A program made the position numbers and the translations under genes. Under the pieces are notes generated by a model. That model worked only from the letters and a program-made list of their open reading frames with translations. It did not search any database and was not told where the DNA came from. Positions 21,051 through 32,149 of a stretch of 64,000 nt of DNA are shown piece after piece. Numbering within the stretch: the first letter of the stretch is position 1; each line of letters opens with the position of its first letter. Source of the DNA: Sodiomyces alkalinus F11 (Eukaryota; Ascomycota; Sordariomycetes; Glomerellales; Plectosphaerellaceae); assembly GCF_003711515.1 (NCBI RefSeq), contig NW_021167079.1:3111998-3175997 (forward strand). Direction: 5' to 3'.

Positions 21051-23514
21051 CTTGTTGGGGGTTATCTGTGGATCAGAGAATTACTGTCAGTAAAGCATAC
21101 AAGGACGATAAAATGTGAGGAAGAAACGGGAGAAAATGGATAATGAATAATGAATCCACGCAGTGGACGAACGCTTCTTGGATTCGAGCTACATGACCAG
21201 TGTCTGAGTGCGTCTTCAGAGGATGCCCTAATTGAGAGCAAGTATAAACAGACACGCCATGCCAACGGAAGTAGATGCAGTAGAGACAGTAGGTGCAGAA
21301 GACTGTAGATGCCGTAGGCCCGTAGAAGCTCGAGGAATTAGGATGCACCCACCCTTGAGTGTCTAGTCGTTCCCACGCCGTCTTTGGACTCTGGGGACAG
21401 ACTCAGGCACAAATCCACACAATGCCGTAGATGATACAATACGCCAGGGTGAAAGACTAGCGTAGTTGAAACGAAAATGTGCCGCTGCCAGCCATGTGTT
21501 AGCAAACCCTGGGCTACTATATAAAGCAGTATGCCGACTTACCTGGACGATTTTAGACCTTGTAGGCTAACAAGTAGAAAAAGACAAAAAGACGCAGTTG
21601 TGATGAATCGACGCTGTGGCGGAACATTTCTTGGCTAACTAGAATGAGATGGAGGGGTTGGCGGTTGAAGAGCGCGTGCGCAAGGCTGGGTTGGAATCAG
21701 AGACGCGTCTTATATTGAATGAATCGGTATGTAATTGAATCGTAAAGGACAAGCGCCTAGGAAGAACATACCGGAAGCCTTGTTACTTGTAGACCATAAA
21801 CCTGGATTTGACCTGGCCGAGCTGGGTGCTCGACGGAGGTAAATCTCTTCGCCGAGATATCCGAGTAGAGAGCAAAACTGTAGAAGGCAGTAGTGGTATG
21901 AGAAGAACGGCCGCGATATAGACTCAATAATAGGAAGGGAGGAGCGATGAACTTCAGGACAAGGAAAGAAAGAGAACCTTAAGCTTATCCCTAAAGGTTA
22001 GAGTGCCGATTAGAAGAAAAAAGAAGAAGAAAAGGGTACCTCAAGGAGGTTAAAGGGGAGGAGTCAGGGATAGATATAGGTTGTAGAAGGGCGGTGGGAA
22101 AGGAGGATAGAAATTTGAGATCAAGATTAATGACCCAAGTGCCCTGTAGACCGCTACACCTGGTTAGTCACGGTAAGCCCTCGCTGCCCTCCTACCCCGA
22201 CCCTTGTCGTAACGTATATCGAATTCAGTTACACTGTGTGTTTTTAAGATAAGGAATTATTAGACGAGTCGTCTAAGAATCCTATAGGCGTAGATCTCGG
22301 CGTCTTCTAGACTCTAGCTATATATAAAATAGTAATAGTAAGAATACACTCCTTATACTTGTTTTTAATGGCTGCTATAGCCCTTGGTTAATATATTAGT
22401 ATCTAATTTCTTGTATATATAACCTAGAAGTATCTAATAATCAAGGGATTTTCCACAAGGTATACTGTAAATAGGACCTAGTATCTTCCTATAGTATCTA
22501 TTCGTACTTTTAAGGTTTTACTCGAAGAGGGTGTACTAGAGTACCGGCTAGACGCAGGTCGACGTGTATAGTAGGGGTTAAGTTCGAAGCTAATATTCGT
22601 TCTATTTATCGACGGTCATTTCTATTGGACGCCACAGTAAAACGGAGAAAACGCCCAATACTACAGGTAGGTATAGAGTAGAAGTCCAGAACACATTTCG
22701 CACCGGCTATCTCCCTGGCACCCCTCAGGGGTCTAGCAGTAATAATTATTACACTTATAATTGCGTCTTGTCCATGACCATTTCATTCCCCGCGTCTTGT
22801 ATTCATCATCAGGGGTGGAATATAAACACCCGCGCGTCCCCTTTTTTCTTTTTGTTTCTTCAATAACAAATCTTTATTCTCGTGTAATTTGTAAATTACG
22901 GACACTGATACTCCCTACTTCTTCTATATTTGGTGGGAGCTAGACACATGGCGAATGCTTGCATCCGAGAGTCGACATGTGTCCGTCTGGTAGGTTCCCG
23001 TTTCTATACAATGTTTCGAGCGTGAAGATGAGTTCTCGAGGAACCATCTACTTGAGAAGATGTCAGTTGAGGTTATACGGCACATGTTGATCGAGTCACA
23101 CGAAGCTGATGGGTGGGCTGCTTATCCTATGATTCTGAGTAGGCTTTATAATAGTACCGTGGGGCTTGTACATATTTATTTTCAATTCTTCTTCTTGTTG
23201 GTCTTCTTGTTGTTCCTGTTCCTATTCCTTTTTTTTCCCCCTTCATTTACCTACAATGAAATATAGAAATCGGGATTCGAAAATCGCTTCGTAAGGACTC
23301 AACCAAAATGAATTTCCTTTTTCATTGCCAGGACAATACATTTCTCTGTAGCATTTCATTACTCTCGTTCCTACCGTCCTACGGCACCTATCATGCGTAA
23401 GAACTAGCAACAACATAACGGCTTCCCATCCGGCATTCATAGAACGATGTTCGTCTTTGTTCGTAAGATTTATCATGTATCTCGACAATCGAGCAGCCCG
23501 TCTACACATTCGTT
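21051..23514. other. Intergenic region upstream of the 1171-residue gene and downstream of pdx1
   Basis: I find no convincing gene. It contains the promoter of the minus-strand gene ending at 17535, purine-rich tracts near 22010-22120, and an AT-rich RIP-like patch. The segment near 23180-23250 is a pyrimidine-rich tract just beyond the pdx1 3' end. Short open frames here lack domain or codon support. Confidence 0.5.
22240..22640. repeat. Short RIP-like decayed patch inside the gene island
   Basis: TpA rises and CpA falls relative to flanks, as in the transposon tracts, suggesting a remnant of a repeated sequence. No family could be identified. Confidence 0.35.
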
Positions 23515-24453
23515 TTACCATCCCCTGCCGGCCATCTTCTCCTCCGGCCGCATAGAATCGCAGTTAATGCCAACCATAGCCTCGCCGAGTCCCGTAGAAA
23601 CCTCGGCAAGCACAGCAGCGTCACGGAAGTGGGTGGTGGCCCGCACAATGGCCTTGGCGCGCTTCGCGGGATCACCCGACTTGAAAATGCCGCTCCCAAC
23701 AAAAACGCCATCGCAGCCGAGCTGCATCATCAGCGCCGCGTCAGCCGGGGTGGCGACGCCGCCCGCCGCAAAATTCACGACGGGAAGGCGCCCCTCCTCG
23801 GCGACGCGCTTCAGCAAGGAGGCGTCGACCTCGAGCTCGCGGGCCAGGGCGCGGATGCCGACCTCGCCCTCGGAGGCCAGCACGGCCTGGGCGCGGGCAA
23901 TGTCGGCGCGGACCTGCTTGACGTGGGTGACGGCCTCGACCACGTCGCCGGTGCCGGCCTCGCCCTTGGTGCGCAGCATGGCGGCGCCCTCGGCGACGCG
24001 GCGCAGGGCCTCGCCGAGGTTGCGGCAGCCGCAGACGAAGGGGGCCTTGAATCCGTGCTTCTCGACGTGGTAGGTCCGGTCGGCGGGCGTGAGGACCTCG
24101 GACTCGTCGATGTAGTCGATGCCGAGGGACTCGAGGATCTGGCACTCGACGAAGTGGCCGATGCGGGCCTTGGCCATGACGGGGATGGTGACGGCCTCCT
24201 GGATCTCGCGGATGATGGCCGGGTCCGACATGCGGGCCACGCCGCCGTCGCGGCGGATGTCGGCGGGGACGCGCTCGAGGGCCATGACGGCGCAGGCGCC
24301 GGCTTCCTCGGCGATGCGGGCTTGTTCGGCGTTTGTCACGTCCATAATGACGCCGCCCTTGAGCATCTGGGCAAGGCCGGCCTTGACGGCGAAGGAGGGG
24401 ATTTGCTTGTCATCGGCGGCGTTGCCGTTTTGCGCAGCTGACTCGTTGGTCAT
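23515..24453 (-). CDS. pdx1: Pyridoxal 5'-phosphate synthase subunit PDX1 (SNZ family)
   Basis: The protein has 312 residues and no intron. PDX1 makes pyridoxal 5'-phosphate from ribose 5-phosphate, glyceraldehyde 3-phosphate and ammonia supplied by PDX2, as a cytosolic dodecamer with PDX2. The (beta/alpha)8 landmarks are all present: GVIMDV with Asp38, [10 protein letters not shown] with Lys95 (the Schiff-base lysine), RTKGEAGTG with Lys163 (the second lysine), and phosphate-binding [12 protein letters not shown] and GVFVGSGIF. Length matches fungal homologues (about 300-315). The start is ATG 24451-24453, followed by a short polar N-terminus before the conserved [10 protein letters not shown]. 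It is divergent from pdx2, which starts 1.67 kb away. No RIP is seen and all catalytic residues are intact, so it is probably functional. Confidence 0.97.
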   Translation of the reverse strand: MTNESAAQNGNAADDKQIPSFAVKAGLAQMLKGGVIMDVTNAEQARIAEEAGACAVMALERVPADIRRDGGVARMSDPAIIREIQEAVTIPVMAKARIGHFVECQILESLGIDYIDESEVLTPADRTYHVEKHGFKAPFVCGCRNLGEALRRVAEGAAMLRTKGEAGTGDVVEAVTHVKQVRADIARAQAVLASEGEVGIRALARELEVDASLLKRVAEEGRLPVVNFAAGGVATPADAALMMQLGCDGVFVGSGIFKSGDPAKRAKAIVRATTHFRDAAVLAEVSTGLGEAMVGINCDSMRPEEKMAGRGW

Positions 24454-24490
24454 GGTGACGGTGGGTGGTGATTATTAAGGAGGCGCGAGG

Positions 24491-24530
24491 GAGTCGAGGG
24501 GAGTCGAGGGGAGTCGAGGGGAGTCCAGGG
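24491..24530. repeat. Four 10-bp tandem units in the pdx1 leader
   Basis: Units GAGTCGAGGG x3 and GAGTCCAGGG x1 lie 38-77 bp upstream of the pdx1 start codon. On the mRNA strand this is a C/T-rich repeat, CCCTCGACTC. Confidence 0.9.
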
Positions 24531-25473
24531 GGGTCGGTGGGGGTTTTGGAGGAAAGTTTTTGGAGGGAGATTTTATGAGGGGGTTAGAAAGAAATAGCTT
24601 GGTTTGATATGAGGTGAAAATATTCAACGAGGGCCCTCACGGATTGAATGTCCCGAGATGTGAGAACTTTTTAGTGGCGACTTTTTTCCTCCAAGGCCTG
24701 CCAGTCGGTAGCGTCGCCGAGGGGTATGTGGGTAAGGGTAAGGGGGGTAAGGGAATGGTCCGAGGGGCGGAGAGGGGCAAAAACGCAAGACGCGGGGTAT
24801 TATTGGTGATAAGGATATGGGACCTGGGGGTCGTCTTACATGTACCTTATTCTTCATGATACCTATAAAAGACTGGAAATGTAAGAAAGTACCATTATAA
24901 GCCAGTCAAGTCTTAACACCGAAGATTCCAACACGTAAAAGAAAAGAGAGAACAACCCGACAAGAAAGAACGAAATGAAAATGGTCACTCGTTTCGGAGT
25001 TGTTAAAGCGTCGGCCTTGTAAAATTGTGTATAATAAATTGTGACATGTTCCTCGAAATTCCCTCAAACGGTTACTCCGGGTCTCTCAAATTTCACTATC
25101 CCCCGATTCCTCTCCCCCCAGTGCTCAATGGCTCGCCCGATCAACTCCGCTGTCCGGTTTCCTGGTCCAACGGGTCCCGCACCGCTATTGGATGCCCTTC
25201 GATCGACTTTATGGTCGTGCGTGCGGCTTTTATCGGCATGTGGAAAGCAGATGTAGTGTAATCAAATGTATGTACCTTACAGTACCACCTCTCCCAAGTC
25301 TTCCCGCCCGTCGCCGCCCATGCTTTCCGCGCCCGTGTGGCCCGTTGCCACCGGTTCCGCAAGACCCTTAGACGGTCACTGTCACTCTAGTTTAGCCGGC
25401 TCGCTGTCTTAAACGGCGTCTTGACTCATTGTCCACAGGAGCACTGGAATTGATATCTTTCAGTACCCGATGA

Positions 25474-25498
25474 ATTAATTAAGGCCGGCTTAATTAAT
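25474..25498. promoter_or_regulatory. Perfect hairpin in the pdx1-pdx2 spacer
   Basis: Arms ATTAATTAAG (25474-25483) and CTTAATTAAT (25489-25498) flank a GCCGG centre. It could be a dimeric protein-binding site for either promoter; no factor is assigned. Confidence 0.5.
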
Positions 25499-26122
25499 CC
25501 AACCAGAGGATTCGGTACCAGACGGATAGTCCGGACATGGCCAACTTGAATCCTACCGATACCTAAGGTAATAAGGTACATACGTTGTATCATAATGCTC
25601 CGACATCGATGATCAATTCGCATCCGTAAGGTACTTCGTAGATACAGCACATGTGATCGTCTTTGGAACCACGCGGCAATTCTCCGACTGCGGAACCACC
25701 TCCCTATCGGTACTCATCGTGTATCTCCCAAAAATTTCAAGACAGCCACCGCCATTCCCCTAACCCATCAACCGTCGTGCACTCACAAATTCCAACCACC
25801 CCTTACCATATTATCAACAAGCATTAGTTATAACTCAAATATCATCAATCTTACAGAGTATTCTCGGCCTAGATAGACAGTTTTATTACTGGGCCTTCCT
25901 TCCACGGAAGACCAGTCATCCCTCGGGATCGTCTCGATTCTCACCTTCTCCACGGACCGCGGGATATCCCGGCCCTCACCCACCAAGAGACTCACCCACC
26001 AAGCCTAAACCAATCGATCATTCACCACGATCAAGATCATCGTCAAAACTCCCTCGGCCTCATACTTTCTCGTCCTTCCACTTCCTTGCTTACAGCACCA
26101 CTCGCACGACGCCATATCCAAT

Positions 26123-27157
26123 ATGCCTACTCTCACCATCGGCGTGCTGGCCCTCCAAGGTGGCTTCGAAGAACACATAAACCACCTGCGCAAAGCCGCC
26201 GCCACCGCCTACCCTTCTCCTTCTCCGTACCAGTTCAACTTTATCCAAGTCCGGACCCCTTCTCAACTCGAGTCCAGCAAAGGGCTCATCCTCCCGGGAG
26301 GCGAGAGCACCACCATCTCCCTCGTTGCCGCCGAATCCGGTCTCTTGGAGCCACTGCGCGATTTTGTAAAGTATACTGTTTCCTTTCCTAGTCTTTCGTC
26401 TTCCTCTCTCTCTCTNNNNNNNNNNNNNNNNNNNNNNNNNNNNNNNNNNNNNNNNNNNNNNNNGTCTCTACTTTTGTTCTCTGCTAAGTACCCCAACAGG
26501 CACAGGAGAAACCCCGTCTGGGGGACTTGCGCAGGCGCCATCCTTCTCGCCGACGAAGCCAACGCCACCTCCACCAAAAAAGGCGGCCAGGCCCTCATAG
26601 GCGGCCTTTCCGTCCGCGTCCACCGGAACCACTTCGGCCGCCAAGTCGAGAGCTTCATCGCCGACCTCGACCTCCCTTTCCTCTCCTCTTCTCCGTCGGC
26701 CGAGGCCCAGCAGCCAGAAGCAGAAGTAGAAACAGCAGCAGCAGCATCATCATCATCCCCTTCTACGCCATCACCATTCCAAGCCGTCTTCATCCGCGCC
26801 CCCATCGTCGAAGCCATCCTCCCCATCGCCTCCGAGAGCACCGAGGGTGGCGCTGAGTCAGGGGCCTCGCCCCTCCCAGTCCGCCCGCCCGTCGAAACCC
26901 TCGCCGTCCTCCCCGGTCGGAAGCACAGGGCCGGCTTTTCTCGGCCCAGCGAGAGCGACGCCCCCGATGCCATCGGCGATATCGTAGCCGTGCGCCAGGG
27001 GAATGTCTTTGCGACCAGTTTCCATCCGGAGCTGACGGACGATGTGCGCATCCATGTGTGGTGGCTTCGGGAGGTTGTCCGGGCTGTTGAAGCGGCAGCG
27101 GACGAAGGGGTGGGCGGCGAGAAGACGAGGGGTCCCGTTCCTGTGACGAGTGTATGA
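26123..27157 (+). CDS. pdx2: Glutaminase subunit of PLP synthase PDX2 (SNO family), one intron
   Basis: Exons 26123-26370 and 26500-27157 give 301 residues. The intron 26371-26499 (GTATAC...CAG) contains an assembly gap. The splice joins DFV-K-HRRNPVWGTCAG, the usual family sequence, and restores frame exactly (248 + 658 nt). PDX2 hydrolyses glutamine and channels ammonia to PDX1. The class I glutaminase features are LALQGGFEEH at the N-terminus, LPGGEST, nucleophile Cys93 in WGTCAG, and His258/Glu260 in SFHPEL. Compared with usual lengths of about 220-250, it has Ser/Ala/Glu-rich inserts between about residues 145 and 240, probably surface loops. Reading through the intron would give a frame with a run of unknown residues, which I reject. 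It is head-to-head with pdx1. Confidence 0.95.
   Translation: MPTLTIGVLALQGGFEEHINHLRKAAATAYPSPSPYQFNFIQVRTPSQLESSKGLILPGGESTTISLVAAESGLLEPLRDFVKYTVSFPSLSSSSLSXXXXXXXXXXXXXXXXXSLLLFSAKYPNRHRRNPVWGTCAGAILLADEANATSTKKGGQALIGGLSVRVHRNHFGRQVESFIADLDLPFLSSSPSAEAQQPEAEVETAAAASSSSPSTPSPFQAVFIRAPIVEAILPIASESTEGGAESGASPLPVRPPVETLAVLPGRKHRAGFSRPSESDAPDAIGDIVAVRQGNVFATSFHPELTDDVRIHVWWLREVVRAVEAAADEGVGGEKTRGPVPVTSV
26416..26463. other. Assembly gap of 48 N inside the pdx2 intron
   Basis: The run of N follows a CT microsatellite (TCTCTCTCTCTCT), the probable cause of the break. True intron length is therefore uncertain. Confidence 0.98.
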
Positions 27158-27796
27158 GATGAACGTTTTGCCGGTTTTTTTGGATGATGCCATCGCACGG
27201 GCGGAATTTAGGTGTCGAGTGGCGCATAGAGTCGGTTTCTCCGGGGGGCGCGGGCCCTCTGTGAGTTCTCACCCCCCATCTGAGGCGCTTTGCGATCGCT
27301 AACCTGTGCTCACAGTTTTGCCGGCCTCGTCTCCTTGGTTGAACCTTATACAGTTTCCTGTTCCTCCCAGCCTCCCTATCCCTCGTGTGAATGCTGCTCG
27401 GAGCGAAGCTAATCTTGAGTTCCTTTATCACGTGACGCAACGTAAAGTGTCGGTTTTGCTTTTCTTTATCGTAGCCGGGATATTTCTTAAAAGCCTCTTC
27501 GACAGCCTGTAAGAGGCCATCAAGAAATATCCCGTCGAAGAGGCTATCAAGAAATATCCCGGCTACGATGAAGAAAAGCAAAACCGACACTTTACGTTGC
27601 GTCACGTGATGAAGGAACTCAAGATTAGCTTCGCTCCGAGCAGTATTCACACGAAGGGGTCGGTAAGTTGGTTTTATGCTAGAACTATGAAGCGTCGTTC
27701 CAACGGATGTGGCAGTGCCCATCCACGTCTCACGAGCTCATAGATACAACTATACAGTAGACATCAATTACAGCCTCGTTAGACATTATATTGCCT
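27158..27796. other. Convergent intergenic region between pdx2 and the TMEM135-like gene
   Basis: Both genes end into this 639-bp space. It contains the foldback repeat described separately and otherwise no gene. Confidence 0.7.
27384..27653. mobile_element. Foldback (long inverted repeat) element, about 270 bp
   Basis: The sequence from about 27384 to 27515 reappears inverted at about 27533-27653. It starts CGTGTGAAT(G/A)CTGCTCGG and includes CACGTGACGCAACG and the CCGGGATATTTCTT stretch, with only a few mismatches. The centre also holds direct repeats of ATCAAGAAATATCCCG. Each arm can be read as a short peptide with a KKYPGYD-type motif, suggesting derivation from the end of a coding transposon. 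No clear target duplication was found. Confidence 0.8.
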
Positions 27797-29883
27797 TCAC
27801 TCCTTCGGCTCGAATTCTTCGTCCTCCTCCTCATCCCTCTCTCCCTCCACCTCATCTTCCTCAATGCTCCAATCCCGGAACCCCGTCCCCCGTACCCAGC
27901 TGACCCCCTTCCTCCACCCAGCCTCCCGCATCGCCCCCGCATCCCGCTCGTACACCACCCCGGTAACTATCAAGGCGGCAACAAAAACCCACACATCCCC
28001 GCCCTTCATCCCCCTCCACCACCTCCTCTTAACGCCCACCTTCCAGAGCGAATCCACGCTCGCCCTCGCCGAGTACAGGAACGCCGCCCGGCCCCTCCTC
28101 CGGTCCGCCCACGCCCACAACCCCGCCGCGAACCCGCCGAGGAAGAAACGCAGCCGCGGGAGGAAGTGCCGCGGGAACCACTGCTGGAAGAAGCAGACGG
28201 ACGCCCACGCCGTGGACAGCGCGCCCGCGAGGAAGCTCGACGTGCGGAGCGCCCGCGCCAGCACGCCCTGCAGCGTCGCCAGCGGCGCGTGGTAGAAGAG
28301 TTTCCGCCCGCCGCCGGGAAGGAGGGCCAGCGCGGCGTACAGGCCCAGGAAGAGGCGGGCGAGCGGCGGGAACGAGCCGAGCCAGAACTGCAGGTAGGTG
28401 CGGAGACAGGACGGGTCGGAGGGGTGGAGTGTCGCGCAGGAGAGCGATGTGATGATGGGGTGGGCCAACGAGGTCAGAGGTCTTACGGCTGAAAGAGATA
28501 GCGGGAGAGTCTCCTTGTCGGGGAAGAGTGTCGGTGAGATGTAAGGTCTACCGAGACGTTAGTCTGAGAAGCGGGGATGGGATGGGGGGAGATAATAGGG
28601 GGCAGAAATAAATAAAAAAGTTGAACGTACGGCCAGTCGAGACGTGCCATCCGGGCAAGACTATCCACAATATCATACGCGCTAGGCCACGTAATATGGC
28701 TCGGATACCCCTCCGGCCTGGGGTGCAGATACGCCGTCGAACCCCCGACGATAAACTTGCCAATCGGCTCCGGGAAGCAGTCGCGATCAAAGACGAAGGC
28801 ATGAAACAACTGGCCGAGGGCAAAAGGCTGGAGGAGCCAGCTGCCCCACCACCAGGGCCGCTCGCGCTTGAGGCGGCCGCCGTTCTTCCAGCCCCAGACG
28901 AGGCCCTCGCCCTCGCACAGGTTCCAGGCGAACTCGAGGGCGCGGAACAGGGCGAAGACGGCGACGGAGACGCGGAGCTTCTGGGCCGGGTAGATGCCGA
29001 GGGCGAGGCCGGCGAGGGAGGCGCCGACGGCGGGGGCGAAGGGCGAGGTCAGGGTGGCGGCGGCGCGGGGGTTGCGGAGGCGGAAGGGCCGAGCGGCGTC
29101 GTCGAGGAGGTGCATGCGCAGGCGGGTGAGGAAGCGGAAGAGGACGCGGTAGAGGAGGAGGATGGTGGAGAGGGAGAGGGAGAGGCGGAAAGTCGACGAT
29201 TTGTGGAGCGGTTGTTTCTTGGAGGATGTGTTGGGTCTGTTTGGGGTTTGTTAGCGATCGATGCCTTGCCCTCTTTCAACAGCGCAGTGGCGCAGAAAGG
29301 AACAAACAAAATGGAAGAAAACGAAAATGAAAAGAAAGAAGGAAGGAATGAAAGAAAGAAAAGGGGAAGGGAAGGGATGTAAGACATACTCTTTCTTGCC
29401 GGCTACCCTACTAGCCAGCGCTTCAAAGGTCTTCATGGCACCCGCAGTCCCTAGAAACACCCGCAGCGATTCCCTAACGGCCCGTGTATTATAACTGTCC
29501 CCATTACCGCTACCATTACCACCGCCACTACCTCCCGCGTTGTCCACAGCAGCCGGCTGTCCCTTCTTCCCCCTCCCATCGGAACCCTCGATGATGCGCT
29601 CGACGGTGGCTACCGAGGGCGCGGCACGGCGCAGGACGCGGGGACGCGACAGGATATACTTGTGGAGAATGGCATATTCGCGAGCGGAGATGGTGTAGCG
29701 CAGGGCATTGCGGAGGATGGGGTCGGTGACGCTCTTTGCCGTCAGGGTACGCGACAGAGATTTCGGGGATGAAGACGACGACGAGGAGCGGGCGAGTGGC
29801 TGGGTGGAAGAGGAAGGGGAAGAAGATGGGGGTGCCCCGGAGAGGACGCCTGGCCCCGGGTTTGCGACGGCAGCCGAGGCCAT
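27797..29883 (-). CDS. TMEM135/PMP52-like integral membrane protein, three exons
   Basis: Exons 29390-29883, 28631-29236 and 27797-28547 (minus) total 1851 nt, giving 616 residues. Intron 1 (29237-29389) has GTATGT...CAG with branch GCTAAC; intron 2 (28548-28630) has GTACGT...TAG with branch GACTAAC. Junctions restore phase, joining KKE-PNTSS and DWP-PYISP. The product has an N-terminal Ser/Pro-rich segment (to about residue 50), then several hydrophobic helices, the AHPIITSLSCATLHPSDPSC Cys/His motif, and WFPRHFLPRLRFFLGGF, as in the TMEM135/peroxisomal membrane protein 52 family. The C-terminus is acidic. Animal TMEM135 acts in peroxisomal and mitochondrial membranes and lipid handling; the fungal role is not established. 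The start at 29883 is chosen as the first Met of the conserved region; an upstream in-frame open stretch looks like UTR. Confidence 0.88.
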
Positions 29884-30615
29884 TAAGTGGATGGGTTGAA
29901 AAAGCGCCCCTTTTGACCCTTCTTCTTCTTTTCGTATTCCCAATGTTGGTTGAGATGCGGCGATGGGGCGTATCGTGGACGTATGTGGGTGCTGGAGGGG
30001 ACGTGATGAGATGCACCTGGGTTCGTTAAGATGACCTCCTGCACAGACAATTTTCGTCAAGCTGTCAAACGATACAGGAGAGGCGCCCGTGTATCGATTT
30101 TGGACGTTTGTGTCGCTTGGTTGATGACAGGATGTAAAGGCGATTGGATATCGTAAGTGAAGATTTCGATTCTTCGAGGGAGACACGTGAGGAGCGAGGA
30201 CGCGAGGAAGAGGGGGGGAAAAGGAGAATTAAGTTGAGCAAGGGAGGGTGGTATTGGTTCTTCCTCCTCTTGATCACAGGTCAAAAGAAGAAATTATGAG
30301 TGGAGGGAGAGAAGACCTGGTGCTGGTATTGGGGGAGAGAAGCTGGTGGTGTGCTTTGCTTCTGGGGGGGAACAGGGAAAAAGGGAGGGAAATGGGAAGG
30401 AAATGATGACATGTGCCTCGGCTCTTACTGTGTTTGGCATGAGCATACTACCTACATCTACAGTAAGGGTTGCAGAGTGCATTAGGTACCTTAAGGTACG
30501 TATGACATATAGACACTGTGTATCTAAGGTCGGCATGACATTCACGCACCTCTCTCTGTACCTATATGAAGGTAATTAAACCCCACCTTGCATTTGGTAT
30601 ATGTACATCCTAATA
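29884..30615. other. Promoter side of the TMEM135-like gene up to the transposon border
   Basis: No gene is seen. A GGTACCTTAAGGTAC-like palindrome lies near 30485. RIP-type composition begins at about 30600. Confidence 0.5.
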
Positions 30616-31065
30616 TACTATATAACCCCTGAAAAAACGTATAAAGTGGTACCTTCGCAGTCTACCCTTTTAGGAAAATTAAGAGGGTTCGAGAAACGTA
30701 CCTGCACTAATAATAAAAAGTTTATAATACTACTATAGGATATCGTGAAGTTAATCCGAAATCCATTAATAGCTATTTACTATACGAAAAGATTTAATTA
30801 CTACTTAGAATTCTTATATAAGAAGTGTTTTCTGCTTTTTTTTAGGGCTAATACGATACCTTAAAAGCTACCGTGGCTTTTATATAGTTATACCTAAACG
30901 TATAAAAGGAATTAAGGGAAGTATAGAAGTATAAACTGCCTATATTGATAACCCTAATCCGGATCCGATTCTAATCTATAATTAATACTAGGTTCGAATA
31001 GCGAAAATCTTAGCTAAAATAGCCCTTAAGTTCCCGAGTAGTCCTAAGAAGAGAATAAGGATAAG

Positions 31066-31362
31066 TGTTAAGAAGGATATATAAATCTACCCCGAAGGGA
31101 TAAGGACTAGAGGGTAATAGGGAGTGACAGATAAGGATCGTAGTCTTATATAAGGGGAGGCTAACTATAGGTTAACTGGTGATTAATAGGATAAGTATCT
31201 AAAGGTAGGTGGTAGTATAGAGGAGAGATAATCGCTAACCCCTTCCTTCTAGAATAGTCTAGCTCCCCGTCTTATATAATAAATATCCACTTATTAGTTA
31301 GCTGGTAGTCCACTACTATATCCTAGTACCTCCTAAGTCTTCCTTATATCCTATACCTAACA
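31066..31362 (-). repeat. Gyp3 3' LTR (297 bp)
   Basis: It matches 39916-40225 along its length; differences are mostly RIP-type transitions plus a small insertion in the right copy near 40170. Confidence 0.92.
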
Positions 31363-32149
31363 GGCTACTCCTTCCTAGAATAAGGCCTATCCTTAGGCTA
31401 TAGCTAGTTACGGAGTATCTATAGGGTAGGTAGTAATTATCGGGTAAGGCGAGTGGGTTAATAGTACTATCGGTGATACGTGGGTCGGAGCTTAAAGAAA
31501 ATAAAGCCGTAGGTAATCCACCGTTAAGTGACGGTGGAGCTAAAGGCTTAAAATATATCCTAACCTTAAATAGTGGTACTAAAGGATATTTTTAGAAGAA
31601 GAGAATAAAGAGAAAATTCCTTACGAAGTGTGCTATTTTAAGCACTTTAGGTATATATAAGGGCGTGGAAAGAACTACTATAGGTAGCTAACTATTAATT
31701 AGACGGTGGTTTATAGGGATTTATTATAAAAAATAAGTCTATAAGGGATATATCCTTATATAATAACAGGTATAAAATAAAAGTTTGAAGCAGCTACTTA
31801 CCCACTATTAGATAGTAGTAGTGTTATTAAACGGTTAATATCTTCCCGTTTATTAAACGCGTTCGTATTATTTATTCCGTGAATAGGGAAATACATTACC
31901 GGTAATAAAGGCGTGCCTGCCCTTTTATACGTGAATAGTAAAACGGCAGGCATAATAAGTGGGTCCTCACTATTATATAGAGGATCTTTTCGGCTATAGG
32001 CCTCTTTTCCTTTTCTTCTTCTTTTTCCCCTCTTTAGGCTCCCTAAAGAGGTTATAAGTATCCCCCCCCCTTATTTATAAGAGGCTATAGGCGGCGTTAT
32101 ATAGTCGGGGCTAGAGCAGAAGAGGTGGCGGTTTAGCAGAGGGCTAACT

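Larger units (their letters stand above)
24454..26122. promoter_or_regulatory. Shared divergent spacer between pdx1 and pdx2
   Basis: This 1.67-kb region separates the two start codons and must hold both promoters and 5' UTRs. It contains a four-unit tandem repeat next to pdx1, a perfect 10-bp-arm hairpin near the middle, and pyrimidine-rich stretches before pdx2. I see no gene or tRNA in it. In yeasts SNZ and SNO genes are also paired divergently and co-regulated; co-regulation here is inference. Confidence 0.6.

Noticed and set aside
23629..24441. Long plus-strand ORF opposite pdx1 (270 residues, Gly/Asp/Leu-rich).
   Set aside because: It is the complement of a GC-rich, strongly conserved gene and shows low-complexity composition with no domain.
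26263..27198. Long minus-strand ORF across pdx2 and its assembly gap.
   Set aside because: It reads through the N run and is the antisense shadow of pdx2; no conserved content.
27791..28492. Plus-strand ORF over the TMEM135-like 3' exon, Arg/Pro/Glu-rich.
   Set aside because: Antisense shadow of a GC-rich exon whose minus-strand frame matches a known family and has consistent splice sites.
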